From positions 310,001 to 374,000 of the forward strand of contig NZ_JACKZC010000003.1 of NCBI RefSeq assembly GCF_014212495.1: 64,000 bases of DNA, given 5' to 3'. Every line of letters starts with the position of its first letter. The first letter of the stretch is position 1. This DNA is from Pontibacter sp. Tf4 (GTDB taxonomy: Bacteria; Bacteroidota; Bacteroidia; Cytophagales; Hymenobacteraceae). A program made the position numbers and the translations under genes. The notes beneath the pieces are model-generated. The model worked only from the letters and a program-made list of their open reading frames with translations. It was not told where the DNA came from and searched no databases. Below, in pieces: positions 9,149-17,310 of the stretch.

Positions 9149-9180
9149 CAACAGGCTGCCGGTTAACCAGCAGCCTGTTG
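9149..9180 (-). terminator. Terminator of the beta-barrel gene
   Basis: Arms 9149-9159 and 9170-9180 (CAACAGGCTGC and complement) with a 10-base loop. On the minus strand it lies 35 bases past the stop at 9215 and is followed by a short T-rich run. Confidence 0.6.
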
Positions 9181-9214
9181 CAATCACCAAAACACTAAAC
9201 AATTAGCTCACACT

Positions 9215-9904
9215 TTAAAATGTATAACCCACAGACGCTTTGAATGTTCTGTTATAGGTTTCAAAATTTCCGTTCTGATCAATAGTATTCAGGCCATGGT
9301 CGTAGCCGGCACTCAGGTTAAGGCCGTTTGCAAACTGATAACCGATACCGCCTACCACGCTAAAGTCCATCTCCCGGAAACCGTTCTTCATGTCCCACTC
9401 GCGGTTAAGGGCATTAAAACCAAGCACGCTGGCCTGCGCCTGCACTTTGTTGGATAACAGGTAAGCCACCTGCGGACCGGCAAAAATATGGAAGCCTTCG
9501 CCTACGTATAGTTTGGCCATTACCGGCAGCTCAATGTATTCTGCTTTGTTGGTAACAGTAAGGTTTGCGTTCAGGAATTCGGTCTCTACCCAGGGCAGTT
9601 TACCGGTTAAGCGTGTACCTTTCTGAGAGTATTGCAGCCCCGGCTCAATTTCGAAGCCCGGCCCTACCGGAATGCTCATATAAACGCCGGCATGCACGCC
9701 TTCGCGCATTTTGCGGCTCACGTTGCCGTCAGACAGGTCGATGAGGTTCTGGGCACTGTTCACGGTTTCGCCTTGCCAGTTAGAGAGGTTGGCTCCTACA
9801 CGTACTCCAAATTTTATCGGATTTTGTTGCTGCTGTTGTTGCGCATTTACTGTTGTAGCCGCAAAGCCCAGCACCACGGCTATGAGTAAAAATATTCTTT
9901 TCAT
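9215..9904 (-). CDS. Porin-family outer membrane beta-barrel protein
   Basis: 229 residues. A signal peptide (about 1-21) ends VNAQ and is followed by a six-Gln run. The rest alternates in amphipathic strands typical of the eight-stranded OMP_b-brl fold: FGVRVGANLSNW at the start, a PGLQYSQKG strand, a GGIGYQFANGLNLSAGYDHG strand, and a terminal strand ending in aromatic VGYTF. Proteins of this kind sit in the outer membrane. No substrate is known. It is a lone gene with its own terminator. Confidence 0.88.
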   Translation of the reverse strand: MKRIFLLIAVVLGFAATTVNAQQQQQQNPIKFGVRVGANLSNWQGETVNSAQNLIDLSDGNVSRKMREGVHAGVYMSIPVGPGFEIEPGLQYSQKGTRLTGKLPWVETEFLNANLTVTNKAEYIELPVMAKLYVGEGFHIFAGPQVAYLLSNKVQAQASVLGFNALNREWDMKNGFREMDFSVVGGIGYQFANGLNLSAGYDHGLNTIDQNGNFETYNRTFKASVGYTF

Positions 9905-10457
9905 GATCCCCTGTAATTTTAAGTTCCTACCTTTTTAAGAAGCTGCGCGGCTCTGATACCCACTATGTAAAAACCATGCCAGAAAAGGGACAAATGAATG
10001 ACTAATGAATAATGAGTAATGAATAATTATTATTGCCAACTCATAATCAACAACTTGCAATTACAAATCAGCAACTATAGTTACTAAGGCTATAGTTGAA
10101 TAAAGTGGTAGCTATTGTTTGCGTGAGGGATGGAGCGGTTGTTTGAGCTCCTGTAGTTGGGCACCAACTATAGAGCGAGCCGCGAGAGCCCGACGGCTTG
10201 CCGGCACGCCCAAAACCATTTCTCCTGTTAGAAGATTTTTTTGACAAAAGACTTTTTAAACTCTAAAGCTTTTAAATCAAGCTGCAACACAGGCACTCCA
10301 CATTTTCAGCTACCCTAACGCTATTCTGCCCTTACACCTTAAACAAATAGCAGAATATGATACCTGCCAACTATAACTATAAACTAATAACTACCAACCA
10401 ATAACTATAAATATAAACTATACCTTTGCACTCCAGAATCAGAAAGCCGAACGATAG
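9905..10457. other. Intergenic region with simple repeats and a GC-rich hairpin block
   Basis: No supportable gene. It holds a low-complexity run of TAATGAATAATGAG type (about 9990-10030), several CTATAG motifs, and a structured GC-rich patch (about 10170-10210). The -7 box of the nucleoid protein gene lies at its right end. Confidence 0.6.
10421..10428 (+). promoter_or_regulatory. -7 promoter box TACCTTTG
   Basis: A perfect TAnnTTTG match 29 bases ahead of the start at 10458, a normal distance for a short 5' leader. Confidence 0.5.
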
Positions 10458-11507
10458 ATGAGTGATAAGATACAGGTGCAATTGAAAAAAGTGGCCGTGC
10501 ATCGGGTCGGGAACAAAGCAAAGGAAGAAGGTGTGGTGGCCTCGCAGGAGCTGGTAGATCTGAGCGACGAACAGTTGCGGGAACTGCTGCTGCGTTATTT
10601 TATTTCGCCGTTTAAGCAGGAAGAGTTTTTCCGGTTTACGCACTCCTCTGACCTGGCCCTGAACGAGCTGTTTGCCTATGCTACGCTTATTTTTAACGAG
10701 CCTGCCAAGTTTCATACGTACTCAGTGCACATCCTGAACCACCTGTACGAGCAATCGGATCACCCTAAGGTAAAGAGCGGCGAACTATACGTGGCCTATT
10801 TTTCGGGCTGCATCCTGAACGACGAGGAAGTAGACGCGATCGGTATCTTTAAATCAGAGAACAAGGACACCTTCCTGACCTTTAAGGACAGCAGCGACGA
10901 CCTGAGCATCGATTACCACGCCGGTGTTAACCTGAAAAGCGTGGACAAAGGCTGCATGATCTACAACACCGAGGCGGAGGATGGTTACCGCGTAAAAATG
11001 GTGGATGCCAACAGCACCGATGCCCAGTTCTGGAAAGATGATTTTCTGCACGTAGACGAGCTGAAGGATACCAACTTCTCGACGCGTACGGTCCTGAACA
11101 TGTGTAAGGATTTTTCGGAGGAAGTTTTTGCTACCACCGAAAGCAAAAAGGCGCAGGTAGAATTCATCAGCCGCTCCGTGGATTATTTCTCGAAGAACGA
11201 GACCTTTGACCTGGAAGATTTTACCAGCAGCGTGATAGATGAACCGGAATCGGCGGAGCGTTTTAAGAACTATACCCAGAACTTTGCCGAGGAGCGAAAC
11301 CTGGAAGATATTCAGGGCTTCACAATAAATAAGAGCACCGTGCGTAATATGAAGCGCAAGTTCCGCAACTTTATAAAGCTGGATACCCAGATAGAGATAA
11401 AGTTCAGTGGGTATAACCCGGAGCAGAGCGAGCAGTACGTAGAGCGCGGCTTCGACGAAGAGCGGGGCATGCACTACTATAAAGTATACTTCTACAACGA
11501 ATCGTAA
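10458..11507 (+). CDS. Nucleoid-associated protein, NdpA/YejK family
   Basis: 349 residues, the usual length for the 37-kDa nucleoid-associated proteins. The whole chain fits that family: an N-terminal LKKVAVHRVGNKAKEEG strand-turn, a central region with GIFKSENKDTFL and a MIYNTEAEDGYRV segment, and a C-terminal FIKLDTQIEIKFSGY block. These proteins bind DNA in the nucleoid and their exact function is unsettled. A TACCTTTG box lies 29 bases upstream. The gene ends close to a CTATAGTT motif and precedes a small secreted protein gene on the same strand. Confidence 0.88.
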   Translation: MSDKIQVQLKKVAVHRVGNKAKEEGVVASQELVDLSDEQLRELLLRYFISPFKQEEFFRFTHSSDLALNELFAYATLIFNEPAKFHTYSVHILNHLYEQSDHPKVKSGELYVAYFSGCILNDEEVDAIGIFKSENKDTFLTFKDSSDDLSIDYHAGVNLKSVDKGCMIYNTEAEDGYRVKMVDANSTDAQFWKDDFLHVDELKDTNFSTRTVLNMCKDFSEEVFATTESKKAQVEFISRSVDYFSKNETFDLEDFTSSVIDEPESAERFKNYTQNFAEERNLEDIQGFTINKSTVRNMKRKFRNFIKLDTQIEIKFSGYNPEQSEQYVERGFDEERGMHYYKVYFYNES

Positions 11508-11606
11508 CCAGAAACTATAGTTTGACGGGCAATGTTACCTAAACCGCAGCGCCGCATAACCGGAACAATTCTTGCTGCCAGCTATAACGACCCAAGCCTT
11601 TATTAT

Positions 11607-12038
11607 ATGAGAAAGATATTTTTTGCAGCCCTGCTTGTTTTTGTAAGCGCCACGGCGTTTGCACAAGGCCCTAAAAACCCGGCCCAGTCGGCGCCTGCCA
11701 GCCTGGAGCAACGCGCTACCGCCATTACCAACGGCATGGTAAAACACCTGCAACTCAACCCGGAGCAGGCACGCCGCTTAGCCGAAGTGAACCTGAACAG
11801 CATGAAGATGGCCGAAGAAGCGAAGAAAAAGTATAAGAAGGATCCGAAAAAAGTAGTAGCCCAACTCGATGCCATCAGCGAAACCCGCCTGTCGCTCATC
11901 AAAGACATCCTGACGCCGCAGCAGTTTGCCCAGTACCAGCAGCGCCGCGAAGAAAAAATGGGTGTGCCAAACGAGATAAAAAGCAACCCGGCCAGCCGAC
12001 AGGAAGGCAGCCGCTACAACGAACAGTACAACAATTAA
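11607..12038 (+). CDS. Spy/CpxP-like periplasmic protein
   Basis: 143 residues from the ATG at 11607, chosen because it begins directly with a signal peptide (about 1-19, ending AFAQ). A longer frame from 11532 would bury that signal. The mature part is helical and charged, with LNPEQARRLAEVN near residue 52 and LTPQQFAQYQQRREE near 105. These are LTxxQ-type repeats of the Spy/CpxP chaperone group. The C-terminus is Asn/Arg-rich and probably disordered. A terminator follows directly. Confidence 0.78.
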   Translation: MRKIFFAALLVFVSATAFAQGPKNPAQSAPASLEQRATAITNGMVKHLQLNPEQARRLAEVNLNSMKMAEEAKKKYKKDPKKVVAQLDAISETRLSLIKDILTPQQFAQYQQRREEKMGVPNEIKSNPASRQEGSRYNEQYNN

Positions 12039-12044
12039 TACTAT

Positions 12045-12070
12045 AAAAGGCAGGCTCACCCCTGCCTTTT
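12045..12070. terminator. Rho-independent terminator, 10-bp perfect stem
   Basis: AAAAGGCAGG (12045-12054) pairs with CCTGCCTTTT (12061-12070) around a 6-base loop. It sits between convergent genes ending at 12038 and 12078 and can serve both. Confidence 0.85.
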
Positions 12071-12077
12071 TTGGTAC

Positions 12078-13010
12078 CTATACTACCTTTTCCTTCACCG
12101 TGCCGCCAACTATAGCTTGGTCATTTTTATCAGGTTTTCTGGCTTTCTGGTGGTCCGTAACTATAGTTCCCGGCGCACTGAACAGTACCCGCCAGCCTTC
12201 CTTTACAGTGCTGCAATGTCGCAGGTCCCGGAACAAATCCACCCACTCATGAAATACCAGGTACACCGGATTGTATGACCTTACCGGCGTGGTTAATCCG
12301 TACACCGGTTTTTCGGTTTCAGGTTGAAAAGTGTTGAAAAGCCTGTCCCAGATGATAAAGGTAGAGCCATAGTTGCGGTCAATGTAAGCGGCATTTGAGC
12401 CATGGTGTACCCGGTGATGCGAGGGCGTAACAAAAATATATTCTATAAAAGCGGGCATTTTACGAACCAGCTCGGTGTGCACAAAAAACTGGTACAGCAC
12501 TGCTACCTGGTGGCAAATAAAGAAGGTGAACGGATCGATGCCGAGTAGCGGGACCGGCACAAAAAAGACAAACTTGATGGGGTTGGTCCAGCCGGTACGC
12601 AGCGATATCAGGAAGTTCATTTTACGGGAAGAGTGATGCGTAACATGGGTAGCCCACCAGAAACGCTGCTCATGTGCGATGCGGTGCGCCCAGTACCGGC
12701 AAAAATCCACAGCAATAAAACAAATAACAAAAGCCCACCAGGCCCGCGGTATAGCCCAGGGCACCTGGTTGTAAATAACCAGCGCCACCCAAAACAGGGC
12801 TATCTTTAAACCAGCGCCCAGCACTGCGTTGCCGGCGCCAATGGCCAGCGCGGCCAGCGTATCCCGGGTATCATAATACTGCTTGTCCTTAAAATAGCTG
12901 ATCAGCCCCTCTGCCACCACCAGCACAACTATAACCGGAGCCATGTAATGCATAATGGTCAGGTTGCGTAATGTATCCAGTTGGTCCAACGAGTAAATAA
13001 CCTTCTCCAT
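12078..13010 (-). CDS. Sterol desaturase/fatty acid hydroxylase-family membrane enzyme
   Basis: 310 residues with about four to five membrane helices. The di-iron histidine clusters of the fatty acid hydroxylase superfamily are visible: HRIAHE near residue 110, HVTHHS near 122-127, and HHRVHHGSN near 200. Members hydroxylate or desaturate lipids in the membrane using O2. The substrate cannot be read from the sequence. The gene stands alone, convergent with the Spy-like gene, and its start is divergent from the small gene at 13150. Confidence 0.9.
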   Translation of the reverse strand: MEKVIYSLDQLDTLRNLTIMHYMAPVIVVLVVAEGLISYFKDKQYYDTRDTLAALAIGAGNAVLGAGLKIALFWVALVIYNQVPWAIPRAWWAFVICFIAVDFCRYWAHRIAHEQRFWWATHVTHHSSRKMNFLISLRTGWTNPIKFVFFVPVPLLGIDPFTFFICHQVAVLYQFFVHTELVRKMPAFIEYIFVTPSHHRVHHGSNAAYIDRNYGSTFIIWDRLFNTFQPETEKPVYGLTTPVRSYNPVYLVFHEWVDLFRDLRHCSTVKEGWRVLFSAPGTIVTDHQKARKPDKNDQAIVGGTVKEKVV

Positions 13011-13149
13011 GGGCAGTAGCAGCTAATCCCTCTTCTGAAACGATGGAGGCCCCGCCGGGTTGGGTTGTTGACTTATGAAGCCGCGCTGCCAGCCAGCAGT
13101 TTTTATAAAATTACAGGTTTGCGTATCTTTCGGGAAGAGAAAAACGAAG

Positions 13150-13341
13150 ATGAGGATCCGTAAAAAAGTAAAGGAAAAAGTACCCGCCACCGGCACCCGT
13201 TATGCTGCCCTGGACGTGTTTGTGAAAGCTGCCGAGAAAGAGAACTGGAGCGAACAGGAAATACAGTTTGTGATAAACGAAGTGGTTGAAGCCCGCGACG
13301 AAAAAGAAGGTTTCGAGATACTGAGCGACTACATGCAATAA
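13150..13341 (+). CDS. Small hypothetical protein
   Basis: 63 residues from the ATG at 13150. An upstream in-frame ATG at 13075 would add an implausible 25-residue leader, and a purine-rich stretch (GGGAAGAG) lies before 13150. The protein starts very basic ([10 protein letters not shown]) and continues as amphipathic helix with [19 protein letters not shown]. No known family recognised. A perfect terminator just past the stop supports expression. Confidence 0.6.
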   Translation: MRIRKKVKEKVPATGTRYAALDVFVKAAEKENWSEQEIQFVINEVVEARDEKEGFEILSDYMQ

Positions 13342-13343
13342 AA

Positions 13344-13364
13344 AAAGCGGGCCTATCCCGCTTT
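13344..13364. terminator. Rho-independent terminator
   Basis: AAAGCGGG (13344-13351) and CCCGCTTT (13357-13364) with a 5-base loop, between the convergent stops at 13341 and 13378. Confidence 0.75.
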
Positions 13365-13377
13365 AACTATAGTTTAT

Positions 13378-13941
13378 TTAAACCTGTGCGCCGGTTTGTG
13401 GCTGCAGGTTAAGTTCATGCTGGTGCTGCTGCAGTACTTCTATAATAAAGGCAATGTGTTCCTGCAGGTCTACCCCGAACAGCCCGGTACCAATGCGTAC
13501 CTCGTCGCGGTCCACGGAGGCGGCAAAACTTTTCTGCCCCAGCTTCTTTATAACTGATTTAGGTTCCAGTCTTTCCAGGCGCTGCGGTCTTACCTGTGCG
13601 CAGGCAACTATAAATCCGGTCAGCTCATCACAGGCCAGCAGGGCTTTATCCAGTAAGGTATCATAGCTTACTCCCCAGTGCGTATAATGCGCCGATATGG
13701 CGTGCGCGATCTCTTCTTCGCCGCGTTCCCGTAGCTCCTTCACGATCACGTTGGGGTGCTGGTCCGGGTATAGTTGGTAATCGGCATCGTGCAGCAAGCC
13801 GGTTATGGCCCATTGGTTTACATCCTGGTTCAGTTTGGTGGCATAGGCTTCCATTACCAGTTCTACGGTACGGGCATGGCGCAGCAGGCTGTCGCTGTTT
13901 GTCATCTGGTACAGGATCTGGCGGGCTTCTTCTCGGGTCAT
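13378..13941 (-). CDS. HD-domain hydrolase
   Basis: 187 residues. The HD phosphohydrolase metal-binding pattern is visible: an early His in LLRHARTVE (about 21-25), the HD pair in TGLLHDADY (about 51-52), and His residues in AHAISAHYTHWG near 86. This matches the short HDIG-type hydrolases common as uncharacterised proteins in Bacteroidota. The probable reaction is phosphate ester hydrolysis of a nucleotide or similar small substrate. It lies upstream of nothing co-directional and close, so it is likely monocistronic. Confidence 0.85.
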   Translation of the reverse strand: MTREEARQILYQMTNSDSLLRHARTVELVMEAYATKLNQDVNQWAITGLLHDADYQLYPDQHPNVIVKELRERGEEEIAHAISAHYTHWGVSYDTLLDKALLACDELTGFIVACAQVRPQRLERLEPKSVIKKLGQKSFAASVDRDEVRIGTGLFGVDLQEHIAFIIEVLQQHQHELNLQPQTGAQV

Positions 13942-13992
13942 AACTATGGTTTATCTTTCAGCCAAAATAGCGTTTTTATAGTTTCCGTCAAA

Positions 13993-14820
13993 CTAACCTT
14001 TGGTATCAGGAGGCTCGGGTTTGTTATAGTTCAGGAGGGCTTGCAATTCGGCGCGAAGCTCTTTTATTTCCTGCTGCAGCGCTTTTACCTGCCTGGCTCC
14101 GGCTACTTCGGCTTTGTTGTCAGCAGCATCGCGGTCAATAAAAAAGGTAGCCAATGTGGCCGTAAAATACCCGAAAACAGCAAACCCGTACACCGCCAGC
14201 AAAAAGCAAAGTACCCGCCCCTCGGCTGTTAACGGGAAATAATCGCTTCCAATAGAGGTAAGCAGCATAACCGTCCACCAGAGCGCTTCGGAATAGGTTT
14301 GCAGCCCATGCTCGTTCTCGAAGGCGTACATTCCGGCACCACCACCAGCAATAACCACAAGCGTCAGCAATACCACATAGCCAAAGGCGCGGCGCTGCAT
14401 AGCAGCTCCAAGACTCTTCATGCCCCGGTTTATGGAGCCCACTACTTTTACGAGCCGCAGCCCTCGCACAGCCCTCACCGAGCGCGCCAGCCGGAAGACC
14501 CGCGCAATCCGGAACACCCTCAGCGCCGGAACAGCCAGCGACACGATCGTGAGCACGTTATGCTTTAAAAACCGGGACTTGTGCGGCGCCAGAATAAACT
14601 TGAGAACAAAATCGAGTATAAAAATTACCCAGATCAGCGTGCTGATATGCTCCATGACCGGGTTCAGGCCCCGTATCAGCTCAATTACCAGCAACACCAG
14701 CCAGATCAGGCCCAGCACCACCATCGGGCCTTCCAGTACATGCTGCAGCCGGTTCAGGAGCTTATACCTCTCCCGCTCCAGTTGCTTGTCCTGTACTGTT
14801 TTATTCTGCTGCTCTGGCAT
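13993..14820 (-). CDS. Voltage-gated-type ion channel with non-canonical selectivity filter
   Basis: 275 residues from the ATG at 14820 (the only upstream in-frame start is a TTG). Six-helix Kv-like layout: S1-S3 between about 30 and 95, and an arginine-rich S4 with RVFRIARVFRLARSVRAVRG (about 101-120) showing the classic every-third-residue spacing. The pore helix is at about 178-187 and S6 at about 200-227. The filter reads TSIGSD (188-193), not TVGYGD. A charged coiled coil (about 240-262) follows S6 and may drive tetramer assembly. It is probably a cation channel, but K+ selectivity should not be assumed. Confidence 0.85.
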   Translation of the reverse strand: MPEQQNKTVQDKQLERERYKLLNRLQHVLEGPMVVLGLIWLVLLVIELIRGLNPVMEHISTLIWVIFILDFVLKFILAPHKSRFLKHNVLTIVSLAVPALRVFRIARVFRLARSVRAVRGLRLVKVVGSINRGMKSLGAAMQRRAFGYVVLLTLVVIAGGGAGMYAFENEHGLQTYSEALWWTVMLLTSIGSDYFPLTAEGRVLCFLLAVYGFAVFGYFTATLATFFIDRDAADNKAEVAGARQVKALQQEIKELRAELQALLNYNKPEPPDTKG

Positions 14821-14901
14821 AAGGTTCTGTGGCCGGGCAAAGGGTAGGGCTATGCCCGGTTGCAAGGGTGGTTACGGTGTTGTGCAGTGCAGGTTGGGTA
14901 A

Positions 14902-15399
14902 CTATAGTTTTTCTATCTGTACATCGTCCCAGTAGCCCATAATCTTGTCTTTGCGGCCAACCAGTATGTCTACCTGCTTCCTGAAACGGCGGTTCATCAC
15001 ATCTCGCACAATGTAAAGGCCATCCAGTTCGTCGGAAATGCCGGTAACCCACAGGGAGTCGCCAAAGGCAAGGTCGCCGCCCCAGCGGGTGTGCAGGTCC
15101 CGCGATACAGCTATCCAGCGATGAGCAGCCGGGTCTTTGCGGTTAATTCGGGAACCATCAGCGGTGATAAAGGGAGTATTATCTGTTTGGTGGGGCTCGG
15201 GGAAGTAAACAGAGGCAGAAACTTCTAAGGAATTTATCTCGGGCAGGGTGGTGGCGGCAGGAGCTTCGGTAATCGGCAGCCATTGGCTGTGGTCAACTTC
15301 TGCTTTCGGGGCGGGGACTTCAGCCTTCAGCAGTGAAAATTCTTCGGCGACAGCTACAAAAATAGAGATTACGGCCGCAAGCAATTTGTACCTAATCAT
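14902..15399 (-). CDS. Secreted 3D-domain protein
   Basis: 165 residues with an N-terminal hydrophobic signal (about 1-20) and a Pro/Ala-rich linker. The C-terminal ~95 residues form a 3D domain, a double-psi beta-barrel named for three conserved Asp: TADGSRI near residue 80, RWIAVSRDL near 94, and IVRDVMNRR and VDILVGR near the end. The fold is shared with MltA-type lytic transglycosylases and resuscitation factors, so a cell-wall role is likely. The last codon and stop (Leu-TAG) are formed by a CTATAG motif. Confidence 0.82.
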   Translation of the reverse strand: MIRYKLLAAVISIFVAVAEEFSLLKAEVPAPKAEVDHSQWLPITEAPAATTLPEINSLEVSASVYFPEPHQTDNTPFITADGSRINRKDPAAHRWIAVSRDLHTRWGGDLAFGDSLWVTGISDELDGLYIVRDVMNRRFRKQVDILVGRKDKIMGYWDDVQIEKL

Positions 15400-15602
15400 A
15401 AGTAATCCTTTAAGTGAAACATCGATTTGGCAACAACAAACCGCTTAAACGACAGACTTTCGGTTAGGTTATGTAATATTTGGATTACAACTATAAAAAA
15501 GGCGATTCTTTATATAATTATTTACATAAAGAATATTTCAATATAAATACAAATCAAACTATAGCCGTAACCCGATATTCAACTATAGCAACGCGCAGGT
15601 TC
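15400..15602. other. AT-rich intergenic gap with 9-bp inverted repeat
   Basis: No gene. ATTCTTTAT (15505-15513) and ATAAAGAAT (15526-15534) form a 9-bp inverted repeat with a 12-base loop. It could be a regulatory site of the 3D-domain gene, but nothing else supports this. Confidence 0.3.
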
Positions 15603-16328
15603 CTACTTTTTCTTCCGGTAAAACTTATCCCAGACAACGTACCCGATAAACAGCAACAAACTTGCTACCGATACCCAGATAAGGCCGGTTTTAAGGCGCT
15701 CGTTGTTGCCGCCCAGCCAGGCAAGCAGCACAGTTAACGGCACAATACCGGCCACCGTAGCCAGCATAAACTGCCAGTACCGCATGGTAGCAAACCCCGC
15801 CACAAAACTGACCGCGTCGTTCGACAGGAAAGGCGAAATACGTGCTACAATAATGGCCCAGATGCCGTATTCATCCATAAATTCAGATACTTTCCGCTCT
15901 GTCTTCTTGCCTATCAGTTTGCGCACACCGGCTTCTCCCACGCTCTTCCCGATCATATACCCTACAGTAGAGGCGACAAGCACAGCAACTATGGCTATTA
16001 CCGAGCCCCACACAGGTCCGTAAGCCAGTATAGCTACCAGCATCAGCAGCACCACATTAACCACCAGCAAAAACATCTGGGCAACCATAGCCAGTATGAT
16101 AAAAAATGGTCCCCATAACCCAAACTGATTCACCCAATCCGAAATGCGCTGTTCGTCGCCGCTGGTCAGCACGTGCCAGCCTTCCTGCATATTTTCTTTA
16201 AAGCCCGGAAAAATAAAGTAAGAAAGCACCAGGCTGATGATAATGAGCCCGGTTAGTACCAGCGGCCATTTACTTTCCTTCTCTTCGTGGGTGTGGTGCT
16301 CGTTCTGATCTTTTTGTTGCAGAGTCAT
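15603..16328 (-). CDS. TVP38/TMEM64-family membrane protein
   Basis: 241 residues with about six hydrophobic segments. The SNARE-associated/VTT signature is visible: a small-residue-rich segment with LAYGPVWGSVIAIVA and YMIGKSVGEAG, followed by ARISPFLSNDAVSFVAG and YWQFMLATVAG. The N-terminus is cytosolic and His/Lys-rich. DedA-superfamily proteins are implicated in lipid or small-molecule transport across membranes. The start codon lies 59 bases inside the upstream rhomboid gene, so the two are probably translationally coupled. Confidence 0.88.
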   Translation of the reverse strand: MTLQQKDQNEHHTHEEKESKWPLVLTGLIIISLVLSYFIFPGFKENMQEGWHVLTSGDEQRISDWVNQFGLWGPFFIILAMVAQMFLLVVNVVLLMLVAILAYGPVWGSVIAIVAVLVASTVGYMIGKSVGEAGVRKLIGKKTERKVSEFMDEYGIWAIIVARISPFLSNDAVSFVAGFATMRYWQFMLATVAGIVPLTVLLAWLGGNNERLKTGLIWVSVASLLLFIGYVVWDKFYRKKK

Positions 16329-17154
16329 ACTGTGATGTCGCTAAATTTTCAGCTTGTAAAGACGTAGTAAAGGGCCGCTTGGTTTGTACGGGTGCCGGGT
16401 AAGTGTCGGAAGTTAGGGTATAAGTTAATTTTGTGTTTGCTGCAGCTGGTAAGGTATACTGCAAACTATAGTGCTGGTAATACGGAACAAAGGTACTGCT
16501 TACATGGCGTTGCGTCACCGAAACAGGCACCTGCTGTCCCTCTTCTGCTGCTTCCTGTACTGGTTTGTCGGTTTTGCCATAGATCAGTGCGGCTACAAGC
16601 CCGGCCAGCATGCCTGCCAGGTGCCCTTCCCACGACACCCGCTCCTCATTCGGAAACAGGCCGTAAAAAAGCCCGCTGTACAGGAAAAGTACGGCCAGGG
16701 CAACAGCCAGCGCGCCCCTGTCTCTGCCGAAAAAACCACGAAACAACAGGAAACCAGCCATCCCGTATACTACTCCGCTTGCCCCTATATGGTAAGCGTT
16801 CCGGCCGATTAACCAGGTAAGGATGCCGCTGAGCACATACACCAGCACAATGGCCCGCACGCCCTGCCACCTGTGTATGAAAAGGATAAACCCTGAAAGC
16901 AGCACGAGCGGGAAGGTATTGGATAGCAGATGTTTCAGATCGGCGTGGATAAGCGGACTGAGGAAAATACCTGCCAGCCCAAGCGAATTACGCGGCAGCA
17001 CGCCCAGCCAGACCAGGTCGGCGCCGGTGAGGTAAGAGAGCAGGTGCACCAGCCAGATGAGCGCCACAAACAGCAGCCCGGGCAGAAAGCTGTAGGCAAA
17101 GCGGTTGCCGTCCGGCTGACCGTGGGTTAAAAGCTCGTGTTGCCCTGTGCTCAT
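16270..17154 (-). CDS. Rhomboid-family intramembrane serine protease
   Basis: 294 residues. Six membrane helices lie between about residues 22 and 193. The catalytic Ser126 sits in GASGVVYG and the catalytic His178 in WEGHLAGMLAGL. The oxyanion-associated region is HADLKHLLSN (70-79). The C-terminal ~100 residues are soluble, Thr/Gln-rich and unrelated to the catalytic core. Rhomboids cut transmembrane helices of substrate proteins. The last 59 bases overlap the start of the TVP38 gene downstream. Confidence 0.92.
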   Translation of the reverse strand: MSTGQHELLTHGQPDGNRFAYSFLPGLLFVALIWLVHLLSYLTGADLVWLGVLPRNSLGLAGIFLSPLIHADLKHLLSNTFPLVLLSGFILFIHRWQGVRAIVLVYVLSGILTWLIGRNAYHIGASGVVYGMAGFLLFRGFFGRDRGALAVALAVLFLYSGLFYGLFPNEERVSWEGHLAGMLAGLVAALIYGKTDKPVQEAAEEGQQVPVSVTQRHVSSTFVPYYQHYSLQYTLPAAANTKLTYTLTSDTYPAPVQTKRPFTTSLQAENLATSQYDSATKRSERAPHPRREGK

Positions 17155-17310
17155 TGGTTGGTTATAGTTTGTGGTGTTAACTCAAAAAGTAGCTAAAAAT
17201 AGTGTTTCAAATCTATACGTTGCCCACCTTTCGGGGTATTTTCTGAGATAGGTTCAACTAAAACCCCCTTTCGCTTATAACTAAATCGGTTATAAAAAGT
17301 AAGTAGGTAT

